Shown here: piece after piece, positions 1-11,355 of the stretch
How the letters are laid out: every line of letters starts with the position of its first letter
Numbering within the stretch: position 1 is the stretch's first letter
DNA from: Dactylonectria macrodidyma
Taxonomy: Eukaryota; Ascomycota; Sordariomycetes; Hypocreales; Nectriaceae
Assembly: GCA_020744425.1 (NCBI GenBank)
Contig: JAGMUV010000008.1
Span: forward strand, 1-64,000
DNA length: 64,000 nucleotides
Reading direction: 5' to 3'
The notes under the pieces: generated by a model
The model's database searches: none
Seen by the model: only the letters and a program-made list of their open reading frames with translations
What the model was told of the DNA's origin: nothing
Program-made: the position numbers and the translations under genes

Positions 1-620
1 GAGGAATTAGCTTGTGTTGTTTCTGAACGCGCTCTAGGTCACTCCCTTGTACCGCGGCCCGGCAGGGGTGGGTGTGGGGCGCCGATCCCAAGTGTAGTCT
101 TACGACAGTCAAAGGGATAGTACGACAAGGGCACTTTGAACTGTCAAGGATCTACTCATGTCCCACCGCAGACCACTGAAAAGTGCAGGGGGTTGTGCCC
201 TACTATCACCAATACTTGCGCCAAGTTTACCCTTGTGACTCCTCATACTGGAGATCGAACTCATTGCGACCCTTCATTCGGTCATAGGTGATGCTTTGTC
301 TCTAAGCATTCTACCAGGTAACTTTTATTCAGGGGCTTGAATTAAGCCATTTGCCAGAAGAAGCAGGTGAGGGCAAATTCCCGGGCCATGCGAAACTATC
401 ACACATGAATTCCCTTCCATCAGGGTTTTGTGGTATCCTAGTGTATTTAATGCAGGGGTGGTGATATCACTGCTCCTTGTGCTGCCATTGTCCACGCCAC
501 AGGGCAAAAAGAATGAGGCGGCTCGGCGTTGCGCTGTTTGGTCAACGGCCATTGTCTCTTCCCTGTCCTCTCTTCTCCCTTCATTACGACTGTGCGGGGG
601 CCCAATTAAGGTACTCTAAC
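1..620. other. left-edge intergenic sequence
   Basis: I see no gene, RNA or repeat here. Open frames are short and lack recognisable domains. The segment lies downstream of the minus-strand gene that ends at 621, so it probably holds that gene's 3' untranslated region. Confidence 0.4.
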
Positions 621-2380
621 TTAAGTAGCTATGGTTTCCTGCAAAGCTGCTACAATTTCCGCCGGTGTAGAACTCGTTAGCGCCGCAGGGGTATTGTGTC
701 CCACCTCTGGTTGTCCGCAAGATAGAGGGTTGCTTCGAGCATTGATACTTCCATCCCCAGTTTCCCCAAGACGCTGGTTGAAGACCTCTATCCCTAGGCC
801 GTCATGAATACTCTCAATCCACATGACTCGCCTCAGATTATTCTGTACTTCGAACCAGGTCCTACCTAAGTTGTCTCGGATCAGAGGGCGCAGTATTTGC
901 AGAAGCCAGGTCTGATCAGAACCATGGAACACAGACGTTGCCCCCACCATCAAGGCCCAGGCGAAGAGATAACTCTCTTCAGTCGTGGTGGGCGTGAAGG
1001 CCAGACAAGCTTGTCGGAGTTGGCTGGCCAGATTTGGGTACTCAAACTTGACACCAGGGAAACTCCAGAAGACGGTTGTCAAGAAAGCGAGAAGTGACAA
1101 CCGGAGAAGCTTTGGGAGAATGTTGCTATCATTAAATTCGAGCATAAGCAGGCGGGATTGGATAGATGTCATGAGCTCTTCGAGAGACATTTCTCGTATC
1201 TTTTGACCGGAATTGTGGATATCGTTGATGAGCTGTGAGAGGGACTGGACGTCCTTGAAGATGCCGTAGAGCCTCCTTTCTAAAGCCCGTACCACAGAGC
1301 GCGAGCGGGAGAAGCAGGACGCGTCCGACGGCTTGAGCCGGATGAGTTCAGGTGAACTGTCGAAAGCTGACTCGAAAGATGCAGAGTCTTGGTGAAAAGC
1401 TGGCTTCGCGCCGGTGCAGATGCTGTAGACTAACCCAGTTCTTCCGGCGTTTGTAGTCAGCGACTTTGGCCGGATCATGATGAGCTGAATTTGGAAGGGG
1501 AGAACCAAGACTGACCGGTGAAGCTTGGCTTGAAGCTGAGGCTTATTTGCAAACGATTCTATGCCACCGCGCAGGCCAACAATTCGCTTGAGTCCCATTA
1601 CGTGCATGTGTGCGGACTCTACGTCTCCAAAGCACTCCGAAATCAAGGCCATCCCCATGACGACGGTGGTTGTCGAGTCGGTCAGTGCAGTTGCCGGATC
1701 AGCCAGTTGCTTGTTGAGCTCGTGAATTGTCCTATACGAATGAAATGCTGTTCTCTTACTCTTCTGTCCTTTCAAACTATCGTAAAAGAAAGACGTCGTA
1801 TAAAGGATGGAGTGTAAGTAGGCCAAGTCGAGCTGGGTCCAGTGAAACCAGTATGTGTTGGTAGCATCAGGACAGGTGTACCTTCCAATCGGGTACATTG
1901 TATCTTTCAAGTACGAAAAGTCTGGAAGAGAGAAAACGTCAGGAGGGGCGAGGGGGGAGGGGAGGCTTGCTCATGCTTGAAGAGGAGAGACGTACATGTA
2001 CATAGCAAGCTGCGCGAACTACTATCGATGTCTTCAGGAAACTTGATGAAAGTGAAGACGTTGGCGGCACGGGGGGCCATGCCTGGATGTTTGATTCGGG
2101 CCAGAGCATCCACGTCAGAGTTGAGCAACTCGCGTCGTGTCCGAGCTCTATGGGACTCTTCGGAAGAATTATTGCCTCCTGCAGCATGCTGCGACTGTTG
2201 GCTTTCCACAGCGGTAGCAGGGACATGGCCCTTCAGTCTCTTAGGAAGAGCTCGTGTATGGGTATTCTCCCCCCGCATGACATGACTCCGTATGAGCTTA
2301 CGGTCTCCAGGAGCCGGCTTGCCATGGGCATCCGCGGTCACAAAAACAAACCCCTTGCCCGCTTTTAGCCCTGTCAGCAT
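621..2380 (-). CDS. fungal-specific transcription factor domain protein without a zinc cluster
   Basis: The likely model has three exons, 2380-2002, 1921-1516 and 1440-621, giving about 534 residues. The 80-bp intron (1922-2001) joins the frames so that the protein reads ...SLLYFSYL. The second intron (1441-1515, 75 bp, in frame, branch-like GCTGAC) removes 25 residues that otherwise break the conserved block LHR-TGLVYSICTGAKPAF. The N-terminus FVFVTADAHGKPAPGDRKLI followed by RSHVMRG is the hallmark of a fungal family with an N-terminal RSHVM motif and a C-terminal domain of the Fungal_trans_2 (DUF3468) type; this is from memory of the family. Such proteins usually lack the Zn2Cys6 cluster, as here. 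Role is presumed nuclear and regulatory, with unknown targets. No stop or frameshift is seen, so I take it as functional. The exact second intron is the least certain part. Confidence 0.7.
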
Positions 2381-3962
2381 TGTTCCATTGTATTATACCC
2401 AATTCATGTACAAGGCGGACCTTTGGGCGGGGACAGCATTGACGCAGGCATGCGATTTGCAAGGCTGTTTGCCGGTAAGAACCTAGCTAAGGTCCCTGTG
2501 ATACCACTCGGATGATAGGCTGAACCACTGGTCTCTGCCCAGTTGGGGGCTGCAAGCGTGTTCCTGTCCGTAGAACGTAGATCGTGCCAAGTATCGGCAT
2601 GAAAAATGGCAGATGAAATGGGTGGCGGTGTTTTCCGTTGATGCGCGTCCGAATTAGGGAAACAATGGAAGGAGGTAAGTTGCAGACAGAAAGTCGGAGC
2701 CCGACGAAAGACCCTTGCACGGATATTCGGGCCCGGACATACGGCACGGGAACCCAAAACTATAAAGCAGCGCCACACGCCGCTTTGAACATACGTAGGT
2801 TGCCGGCATAAGTTTTGTTAGTCCCGCATGAAACGAGGCCCCCTGATGGGTGGATTTACAGTGTAAGTATCTTTTTTATACAGTCTAATTCGCTAGGGAC
2901 CACTTTAATTAACTAATTCAAATCTACAATTTCATATGATTTCCATCGTTAAGAAGCGCGTTAAGAAGCGTGGTTAATAAATTATATAAGCAATATTTGG
3001 CTTTTTATTAACTAAATGACTGACCTTTGTGAGTCTTAATGCAGGTACCTCTCATTAGCCCATCTTTTGTACCGTCTGAAGACTTAAAGGTGAGGCCACA
3101 TTATGTGGGGGCAACTAACAAAACTTATGCCAGCAACCTACCAAGCGGGGGACCAAAAGGATGGCACACCAAAAGTCAGCTTCACCCTTACCAAATATAT
3201 TCGTCCTATAAAAAGAGTAGAAAAATCCTAATAAATGAAGTCAGTAAATAGAATAGCATCTATGTACTTTTTTTTCTACCTTTTGGCAAGCTATCTTAAA
3301 GAATATGGTGCTGCGTTAGGAGAGGATGTAGCTATTCGTGGTGAGAGGGCTTTTGGTGTGCCATCCTTTGTCCCCCACTTGCCTACGTATCCTGCTACAA
3401 GCTAAGCAGTTGCCAAGATTGAGATTGTTTTCCTTTTGTGGTCCTAGCGTAAACTCTATCCCATTTGCGAGTTTCTGGCTCAGCCCTCCTCTACCCTGCA
3501 GAACTACGGGTGGCTTTCAGCAAGGCTATCAGACGTCACTATTCCGTACTTGAACGTTTCGCCCAAGTACTACTATCTGGCCCAGCTATACAGAGAATAA
3601 AGCCGCTTCTCATTATTATGGTGAGGTGGTATGAGTAAGTCAACCCCGTATCGCGGGAGCCCACTGACTGACCTATTCGATTTGGGACAATTTACTGGCT
3701 GAAATTATGCTTGTCAGGTGCCTATGTGACAGGGAATCCCGCTGCTTAAAGGCAAGACACCGTTAATTTACATCTAAATACGAGTCTATAAACATATCTT
3801 CGTAAATAGGAGATCTTTAGCAGCCCGCAACTTGGCTCTTTTTGCGCTCCTGAAAGGGGCAAGGACTTGAAGTTGTCGTCAATGGGCCACACCCCCAGTC
3901 AAGCGCTCAACGTCCTGTCGGCCGTATGACCGAAACTAAACTCTGCTTGGCTGGTAGCTAAT
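2381..3962. other. intergenic, AT-rich in parts
   Basis: No convincing coding sequence is visible; the open frames are short, overlapping and of biased composition. The segment separates the start of the transcription-factor-like gene from the end of the SnoaL-like gene. AT-rich stretches near 2880-3010 look like decayed sequence but I could not match them to another part of the window. Confidence 0.35.
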
Positions 3963-4681
3963 CTATTTGATACACGGGTCGTCAGTAGAGTTGACGGAAA
4001 TCCCGTCATATATGATAAGACCGTCGCCTTGCGGAGCGAGGTTTGCTCTGCCAGTGTTCAAGTTCTTGTCGACGGTGAAGAGCGTTTGATAGCTTGGAGT
4101 TGCACAGTTAGCACTACTATGTTTGTCATGGACGTGTTAGCAGGATCTTCAGGTGACTTACTATGTTGTGGAGCAGCTGGCGTTGGCAGAAAGAGTTATC
4201 TGCAAGACCCCAGTTACCTCGAACGACTTATTCGTCGGAGTCTCTGAAGCGACAACGGTAATATTGGGGAAGTGCTGTTAGTTCGAAGTCAGCTGACGAG
4301 ATCCGCGGGTCTCTGTGAGCGTGAAGCAAACACGAAGGTACACACATTCCATTGGATGGATCCGTCAGCGGGCAGGATGGCTCTCCGGGCGGCTAGGATG
4401 GCCTCTCCGCCCGTGAAGCTTGATCCCCCGAGGGTCAAGGCGCCCCCGGGCGCAAAGAAATCGGTGACGCTGTCGGTTGTGGTCGGATCCTCAAAGGCTC
4501 CGAGTAATCTGCGCAAGACAAATGTAAGTTTTGGTAGCGATGTCTGTTGTCATTTGACGTACTCTCTGTACCACTGTTTGAACTCTCGGTCAACACCGCA
4601 GGCTGGTGCATAGTCTGTCATGTTAATCGCGCGGGCCGTTCCTAGGATGAGGCTGAGAGAGGTAATGGCAGAATACTTCAT
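3963..4681 (-). CDS. small secreted SnoaL-like (NTF2-fold) protein
   Basis: Four exons give an uninterrupted 174-residue protein: 4681-4563, 4508-4346, 4274-4162 and 4092-3963. All three introns have GT/AG ends and phases that close the frame. The first 18 residues (MKYSAITSLSLILGTARA) form a signal peptide. The body carries DREFKQWYRELLGAFEDP, TDFFAPGGAL, LPADGSIQWNHFPN and a C-terminal NLAPQGDGLIIYDG, a layout I know from fungal SnoaL-like proteins with the NTF2 cone fold. That fold often holds small-molecule isomerases, cyclases or hydrolases, so a role on a secreted small molecule is plausible but the substrate is unknown. A second, broken copy lies at 40974-41601 on the same strand. A TATA-like box lies 80 bp upstream. 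I infer this copy is functional. Confidence 0.72.
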
Positions 4682-4760
4682 TTTGACTGGATTCAAAGGA
4701 CGAAAGAAGCTGCGATATTACAATCATGGTTCTTTACGATAACATTGACGCGGTCACCAC

Positions 4761-4769
4761 CTTTATATA
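4761..4769 (-). promoter_or_regulatory. TATA-like box for the SnoaL-like gene
   Basis: On the minus strand this reads TATATAAAG, about 80 bp before the start codon at 4681, which is a normal distance for a fungal TATA promoter. A related upstream stretch (acggacccgt) is also found before the broken second copy near 41.7 kb, so the duplication included the promoter. Confidence 0.4.
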
Positions 4770-4870
4770 AGATTCGAATACGGACCCGTCAGTGGCCTAA
4801 GACCACTTGTCGGACAAACAAAAGATTCCGGTAGTTTGTCAATCTATCCCCTAACCACCAATTCGATTGG

Positions 4871-5266
4871 TGGAGCCCAAATATCTTCAAGGTCTTGTTC
4901 TCTTCTTTATTCCTTAAGTCCGTTTCTCCTAGAAGGTCAAGCGGTGAGCTGGGAAAGAGTTATGCTGCCCCCTGTTAACTGTGGCGCCAGTCCTTGCGTC
5001 TTGCCGTTTTAGGGAAACAATCAACTGGCTTATAAAGCAGTGCTATGACTTAAAATACTAATGATTAGTGGAGCCCAAATATCTTCAAGGTCTTATTCTC
5101 TTCTTTACTTCTTAAGTCCGTTTCTCCTAGAAGGTCAAGCGGTGAGCTGAGAAAGAGTTATGCTGCCCCCTGTTAACTGTGGCGCCAGACCTTCCGTCTT
5201 GCCGTTTTAGGGAAACAATCAACTAGCTTATAAAGCAGTGCCATGACTTAAAACACTGGCGATCGG
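4871..5266. repeat. 198-bp tandem duplication
   Basis: Two head-to-tail copies, 4871-5068 and 5069-5266, share long blocks such as tggagcccaaatatcttcaa and gttatgctgccccctgttaa. They differ mostly by transitions (for example tctggct type G/A changes at ctgggaa/ctgagaa and actggctt/actagctt). A third unit begins (ggtggag near 5265) and stops at once. No ORF spans it. It may be the decayed promoter or spacer of a lost gene. Confidence 0.75.
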
Positions 5267-5574
5267 TGGAGTTTCCGGATCGATTGCCTAATGGGGACAT
5301 CTGATGAAAGCTAAAGCAAAACAACATTAGACTAACCCATTCCAGACACAGAAACACTCCTCAGCCCACATTGATCGCCTCAACCGAGGAACGAGTCAGG
5401 TGCAAAAACCATTGCCAATCTTAACGACATACATATGCATTAGACCCAAGAGCCGAAAGCATCATTCTATCATGTTCCGACAGTGGTCCGTGATGTTTTT
5501 GGCCTTGCAAACATCGAACAGGGGCCAGTTTGCAGGGTTTTCCGAGGTATCTAACGTCTTAGCCTCTACGGAGT

Positions 5575-5737
5575 AGTACCGTAACAACTCTGTTAACTCG
5601 AACGCTTAGTGCCCCCCACAAAAAGCAGATTTAACCAATCAACTGAGTGAGTCATGCATATTTTGCGGTTAACAGTGGATTATGGACATAAAGATAGGAA
5701 CGCTAAGTGTTCGAGTTAACAGAGTTTTTACGGTACT
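5575..5737. mobile_element. MITE-like inverted-repeat element
   Basis: The two ends are inverted copies of each other over about 37 bp: the left starts agtaccgtaacaactctgtt and the right, read on the minus strand, starts agtaccgtaaaaactctgtt, with three or four mismatches. The whole unit is only 163 bp and carries no ORF, so it fits a non-autonomous DNA element. I could not find a clear target duplication, so the superfamily is unknown. Confidence 0.6.
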
Positions 5738-6342
5738 GAAAAGTATCTTGTAGTGATGTAATCTCGCAATTTGATGCGTCTTTCCAGTACAACTTGATCA
5801 ATCTGTTGCCTTGGTAGTAAGGCCACCAAGTAAGTCACTGCAAGGGACGAAACAGTCTGGAGTACTCTGTGGTACTCCATATTACAAGAATATCTTGGAT
5901 GGTCAGAGTCCAGGCATTTTGCGTTTATTTTGTTCAACTTTGACGAAGTTGTGGCAGAGCGCCGACTGTGGGGTTTGCTATGCGGGCCCTCAGCGGTAAT
6001 GGCCGAGACTGAGAGCGCCGGATAAAGCTTGAAACCCCAATACGATGTGGAAAAGGGTGAGGGTGGAGCAAGTCACACCTGACGTCGAGATGATGACCAT
6101 ACCCTCAACCGAGTGAGCAACGAATCTGAATGGAAGGAACTAGCATAGTGGCTCACCACCGTGGGCCGCCGGCGCAAGAAGAAGGGGGAACGGCAATGGG
6201 CGCTGGGAAGGACAGATTTTGGCTACGGCCAGCTATCGCAGGTTGCACTTGAGCAAGCAGTAAGGGCCCTCCTTCAACCGTGTGAGCCCGAGCACGATCG
6301 TGTCTGCAGACCTCAACTTCTCCATTCAAATCTAATAGTCCC
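5738..6342. other. intergenic, 3' side of the first SDR gene
   Basis: No gene is recognised. The frames open here on both strands are shadows or random. The right end should contain the 3' untranslated region of the minus-strand dehydrogenase. Confidence 0.35.
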
Positions 6343-7291
6343 TCAGAACGACGTATTCGAAGAATTCTCCGCCCACTTGTCCAACAACTCCAGCGTGTCG
6401 TTGCACTTCTTCCGGATCGTGTCAAGAGCGTCATCGCCCAAGGCCAAACTGACGGGGAAATCTTCGCCGGCCGTATCGGACTTGACCACGTCGAGTATGC
6501 GCGCCACACCTTTGGCAGGATCGCCGGGCTGCTGCTGATGGATCCCCTTGACCTGTGGGTACAAGTTATCGACGAGAGGCTTGTATTCATCAATCTTGGT
6601 GTCAATGTAGACTGCCTTCTTTTCATTGAGGAACTCGGTTCGGAAGTACCCGGGCTCGACGAGGAGCGTCCTGATTCCGAGTGGCTTCGCTTCCAGATTC
6701 AAACTCTCGACCGCAGCTACGACAATGGGTCAGTTCACTTCTGTGTTTGAGCGAGAGGAAGGTGGCACCAACCTCGAAGAGCCGCCTTAGAGCTGCAGTA
6801 CGCCCCCACTGCTGGGAGCCCTCCCCACGCCGCAATTGAACCCATGAACACAAAATTTCCAGCCCTCTTCGACCGAAAGTGTGGCAGGAAAGCTCGTGCA
6901 ACCCCAAGAGGTCCGAACACGTGGGTTTGAAAAACTTTGTTCCAGTTCTCAAGGCTAGCAACAATTAGACAGTTCGAGATGATGTTTAGAACGTGGATTT
7001 ATCATACCTATCATCCTCAATGGTGCTGAAGTGTGGGTATCCAGCATTGTTCACTACTACGTCCACGCAGCCATGGATACCAATTGCCGTCTCCGCCAGT
7101 TTCTCAAAGTCAGACTGGTTAGCGGCCAAGTCCAGCTTTAGAACCGATGCTCCCGCCTTTTGGAAATGTTCGATGCTGGAGGGGTTGCGCGCCGTAGCAA
7201 TGACCTTGTCTCCCGCCGCGAGAAGCGCCTTCACGAATTCGGCACCGAATCCAGTGGAACTTCCGGTGATCAGCCAGACAAGAGGAGCCAT
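6343..7291 (-). CDS. short-chain dehydrogenase/reductase, three exons
   Basis: Exons 7291-7008, 6954-6773 and 6716-6343 give 279 residues, the usual length of a classical SDR. Introns of 53 and 56 bp have GT/AG ends and correct phases (joins read EDD-S-LENWNKVFQ and KAALR-A-AVESL). The Rossmann cofactor motif is TGSSTGFG near residue 9, NNAG lies near residue 90, the catalytic serine is in MGSIAAWGG, and the active site is YCSSK. It should use NAD(P)H to oxidise or reduce a carbonyl or hydroxyl group in the cytosol; the substrate is unknown. An upstream in-frame ATG at 7459 would add 56 Arg/Ser-rich residues resembling a mitochondrial presequence. I prefer 7291 because the family normally starts a few residues before the first beta strand. 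No damage is visible. Confidence 0.82.
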
Positions 7292-8468
7292 GGTTTCTGA
7301 GGTGAAGAGGCGAGCTCGTGAGTGTAACGGTCCTGTAGAAGCTGGCGTGTTTGAGAGTCTACGAACTTGTGAGTATTTATGATTTTGACGAGTCAACGAA
7401 TCTGCCCTAAGCAATGAACCATGCGCTGTTGTACTAAAAGTGCTTAACTTGGATTTCAAGAAAGTGCTTATAAATCAGTAGGTCACGGAGAAAACGACGG
7501 ACCTAATCAGTTTTAGACTGACGCTATGACGTTAGGATGATCGGGGGGTGTCGATACCTTTCAACTTTCTTTGATCATGTACTGTTCTAAGCCGCACCCT
7601 ATGGAGGTGGCCATATCTCTTCCTCCAATGTCATCCGTACTACTGCAAACCCAAACTAATAGTCCTGGGCGGAGATAGGGCCATGGATGGACCTGGTAAT
7701 GTGCATACAATCATACATCAAAGGGGGTAGTAGCACCAAGGCATGCGACAAGATTCCAGCTTATTGGGGCTGAAGCCCTGGCCCATTTGCCTTCTCTTGT
7801 GTAGACTGCCGTGCTTTGAATAGGAAACGCCACTGAAAGACTGCTTGATGTCGGGATGCTTTGTGCCACGGATGGGGCGAGTGCACAAAGTTGACACCTC
7901 GGGCAAAGGAATCTTTCATTATGCAGCCCAATGTGGGCCTGAGAGCTTGTGTGTAGATGAGGCAGTGATACGGGGAGGTGATACGCCGACAAGCACTCAG
8001 TCTATCACCGCTCCCTGGGCCTCTGGCGTTTCGACAACCGCACCTCGTCCGGCCCGAGTTAACGGAGTCTAATACTGCCGAGAACACGGCAAAGCAGTGG
8101 ACTTGAGTTAGCTCGTCCAATGCTCAGCCCCGCTAACTTACGTGACATTGAAATGATACAGACACCTCACGCGATTCTGGGCTTCCATGCATGTGTACTT
8201 GAGCTTATAAATCCGGGATGTAAATGAGCCGCCCTGTGCTCTAACTCCGAACTCTGAATCATGAAGAAGCCTTTTGAATGGTCTCCTTAGCTCACCCTAC
8301 CGAGCAGCTTGGTTGTAAAGCACGGATCTGGTTCCTTCGAGCTTCGTAAGCGTGCCTGAAATACCGCTTTGTTCATATTCACACCGCTCTTGTCACGGCG
8401 GGCGGCGTTTCTCCTCTTGGTTCACCACGCATACTGTCGTGTCCAGAACCTGGCACACTCTCTGGTGG
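7292..8468. other. divergent intergenic region between two SDR genes
   Basis: The two dehydrogenase genes are transcribed away from each other from this 1.2-kb space. I see no other gene. Short frames overlap on both strands without domains. Shared regulation is possible but no repeated operator is obvious. Confidence 0.35.
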
Positions 8469-8475
8469 TATAAAA
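8469..8475 (+). promoter_or_regulatory. TATA box of the plus-strand SDR gene
   Basis: TATAAAA lies 113 bp before the start codon at 8588, followed by a C/T-rich and CA-rich leader typical of fungal 5' untranslated regions. Confidence 0.45.
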
Positions 8476-8587
8476 CGTGGTGTTTCCTCTCTCAAACTGA
8501 CGGTCCCCAACCATTCACGGACTACTACAACGCCATCCTCTTACCACGCAACCAGACTCGTTAAAAAAATCGACACCATCAATCGCA

Positions 8588-9607
8588 ATGTCTAGATACG
8601 CTGCTTCCCACGTTAGCACCCAGGGTCCTGGAGATGCGCGGCCCACAGCTCTTCAAGTCGTTGAGGATGAATGCCTCATCGGCAAGCTCGCCGGCCAGGT
8701 CGTCCTTATTACGGGTGCCAACTCTGGTATTGGTGTCGAAACAGCGCGAGCTATCCATGCCACTGGTGCCACTCTCTACCTCACTGCCAGAGACTCGGCC
8801 AAAGCCCAGCAGGCCGTCGACAAGGTCAAGAACGGACCCGGCCCCAAGTCCGATGCGCCTATCCACGCCATCGAGATGCGTCTAGATTCCTTCGCCTCGG
8901 TACGAGCAGCGGCCAAGGCCTTTCAAGGCAAGAGCCATAAGCTTAACCTGCTCATCCTCAACGCCGGCGTTATGGCCACACCGGAGGGGAAGACCGAGGA
9001 CGGCTTCGAGACCCAATTTGGCACCAACCACTTGGGCCACTTCCTTCTCTTCCAGCTGCTGAAGCCCGATCTGCTCGCAGCCTCCACGCCTCAGTTGCAA
9101 TCGCGGGTAATTTCTGTGGCCTCCTCAGCCCACCGCTACGGCAAGGTCCGCCTCGACGACTTCAACTTTGAAAAGGATCCGTATGACCCCTGGACTGCGT
9201 ATGGACAATCCAAGACGGCCAACATCCACTTCGCGAACGAGATTGAACGACGGTACGGGTCTGAGGGACTGCACGCCCTCTCTCTGCACCCGGGCATCAT
9301 CCAGACCAACCTCTCCCAGTATCTCAGTAAGGAGGTATTAGAGTCGTTGGCGAGCAATGAATCGCTGCACAAGAGCATGAAGAGCATACCCCAGGGAGCG
9401 GCCACGACCCTTTACGCTGCGCTGAGTAAGGAATGGGAAGGCCGAGGCGGCAAGTACCTCAGCAACCTTGCCGAGGAGGGGCAGGCGGATACTACGGGAG
9501 ACTGGTTGCAGAGCGAGGTTGGATACGCCCCCTGGGCTTACGACGAGGAGGCTGCAAGGAAGCTTTGGGAAGAATCGAACAAGCTGGTGGGCATTGACAG
9601 CGAGTAA
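8588..9607 (+). CDS. short-chain dehydrogenase, retinol-dehydrogenase/WWOX-like
   Basis: A single exon encodes 339 residues. The cofactor site is TGANSGIGVETARA near residue 42, followed by LYLTARD; NAGVMATP near residue 127, the catalytic serine in ISVASSAHRYG, and YGQSKTANIHFA with the YxxxK pair. The sequence after it, LHPGIIQTNLSQYL, is also standard. It resembles the fungal light-dependent protochlorophyllide/retinol/WW-domain oxidoreductase-like group within SDRs. It should be an NAD(P)-dependent oxidoreductase with unknown substrate. The start is fixed by the ATG after a CA-rich leader. Codon use is C-ending and clean, with no stops, so it looks functional. It is divergent from the other SDR gene 1.3 kb upstream. 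Confidence 0.88.
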   Translation: MSRYAASHVSTQGPGDARPTALQVVEDECLIGKLAGQVVLITGANSGIGVETARAIHATGATLYLTARDSAKAQQAVDKVKNGPGPKSDAPIHAIEMRLDSFASVRAAAKAFQGKSHKLNLLILNAGVMATPEGKTEDGFETQFGTNHLGHFLLFQLLKPDLLAASTPQLQSRVISVASSAHRYGKVRLDDFNFEKDPYDPWTAYGQSKTANIHFANEIERRYGSEGLHALSLHPGIIQTNLSQYLSKEVLESLASNESLHKSMKSIPQGAATTLYAALSKEWEGRGGKYLSNLAEEGQADTTGDWLQSEVGYAPWAYDEEAARKLWEESNKLVGIDSE

Positions 9608-10163
9608 TAGAACCCGGTCTCTGGCACGCGCGGTTCTTGGTCTACGAATGGATAAGCCAGACATTGTACCAAAGTACCTGCCTGTATACTTCCGGACCAA
9701 AACACACGAACAGTCTTAGGCTCCACCCTCTATGTACTAGTGCGGGCTACAATCCCTTTTCGCACTCTCAACTGCCTCGTGGAGGGTGCGGGATTTCCGG
9801 TTGCAAATCGGGCAGACCTAGCAACAGGTACCTAATTCTACACTTAAAAGCCCACTGTTCAGAGGTCAAAGGGTCTCAACTTCCCGGCTATGGCCGCATC
9901 GCATAGCTTGCTTGGCGTCCCGAGAATATTTCGGTTTATTTTTTGCCCAAGTCCGTGATGCCTATCTTACCCCCGACGTCGAGGATTCATTAAGGCCTCC
10001 AATTGTATTAACACGTGTCGAAAACTTTCTGTCCTAACGATCTGTCACATCGACACGGTTCACTCCATGTCGGTAATGTCCGCCCCATCTCCACCACGAA
10101 CTTAAGCATCTTCGAGTCAGACAAGGGCGGTGAATAGTACGTTCCCTGCCCGTTCGGCTTGAT
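9608..10163. other. intergenic sequence
   Basis: No gene or repeat is recognised. The left end should hold the 3' untranslated region of the upstream dehydrogenase. Confidence 0.35.
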
Positions 10164-10680
10164 GTGCCTAGCAATGGGTCGGCCTGGTTGGCTCTCTGGC
10201 CTCGTGGTTACCATTACGCCATTCCGTGCCCACATACAAAGTCCGGGCCGTCCCCACTTAATCGGAGTAGTGTAAGGGAAGTTTGGCCATCGAGGCTCCG
10301 AGAGGCGCGGATTCAGTCTGATGTCGGGCGATGTATGACGTATTCTGAGCTGGGCAAGACTAGCGGGATCTTAGCCAAGGGCTTAAAGTTTCTCACCATG
10401 GGTATCCAACACGGAGACCGAATTGCAGTAAGGGCCGGCAACCTGATTCTGCCGTCTCCACACAGCCCGTTACGAAGCGGACTTGGAGGTCTTGGCTCAC
10501 AAGCATGACACTGCGGAGAGCTGGGGTCCTATTGCCATATTCAAAATGGGACTGGGGCCGTGCAGGTTTATGAGTGCAAGCTTGACTACAGATGCTGATA
10601 CACTATTCATCAAGTCGATGCAGTTGTCTTCCCTCTAAAAGACCCAAGTGAACCATTTTCCTCATGTCCGACTTAGGTTC
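10164..10680 (+). pseudogene. relic of an AMP-binding (acyl-CoA synthetase-like) enzyme
   Basis: The translated stretch CMTYSELGKTSGILAKGLKF followed by GIQHGDRIAVRAGN matches the N-terminal part of adenylate-forming enzymes (typically LTYxEL...LAxGLxxLGVxxGDRVAVxxGN). It is preceded by NRSSVREVWPSRLREA, also in the expected place. The P-loop (SGTTGxPK), the core and the C-terminal lysine region are absent. After about 10640 I see no further homology. It is a fragment of roughly 100 residues out of about 550, so the gene is dead. The family identity is from motif memory only. Confidence 0.45.
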
Positions 10681-11355
10681 CGTCTCCTTCGCCGACCCCT
10701 TCCCGAAGCAGCCTAGTCTAGGCTGCCTAGAAGGCCAGCGATTGCCATCAAGCACTGATCCAGCGCAATAGTATGGCTTCCATGACCTTGTGTTTTCTAC
10801 AATTCAGATTTCAATTACGAGCGCCTTTGGTTGACTTATTTCGCCCTGCGCCTCGCTTGCATCTGCGCACACGATGCCTGCCTCCACGCCACGACCCTAG
10901 AGACTTTTGGCCGACCACTGGTCGACAACCAAGTTATTCGGGCAAAGTTAAGCATAGTGGGCCGGTCTATCGATTCGGCATATAGCTAGATAGAGGAGCT
11001 GGTTCATGCTAGGTCAATAGTTAAGAAGAACCCGAACGGGTTGCGTGACTTGGCCGGTCAGATCGCCGGCCTGAAGGTACTGAGTGGAAAAGTATTCAGA
11101 CGACGAGCCGAGGAGTGAAGTAAATATTTGGCGGCCCAGGGTATTGCCGTATAGGAAATGGTGCTCGCGTTGAAGATCAGCCGGGATGTCAGGGTGCTGG
11201 CAGTAGGAGATGAAGCGAGGAAATCCTGGCTGAAATGTTGCTCTGACAGGAGGTTAAGGGCATCAATTTGCGTCAAAACGTAAATGCGAAGCTACAGTAC
11301 ACTAGAATTGAATTTATCATCTCTAAGACTTCATATTTTGAATCTACAGCTAGGA
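10681..11355. other. intergenic, decayed
   Basis: No domain is visible. It lies between the ligase relic and the C-terminal end of the Zn2Cys6 pseudogene. Confidence 0.3.

Noticed and set aside
7292..7459. 56-residue N-terminal extension of the first SDR (possible mitochondrial presequence)
   Set aside because: In frame and Arg/Ser-rich, but classical SDRs start just before the first beta strand, and the ATG at 7291 gives the usual length. Kept only as an alternative start.
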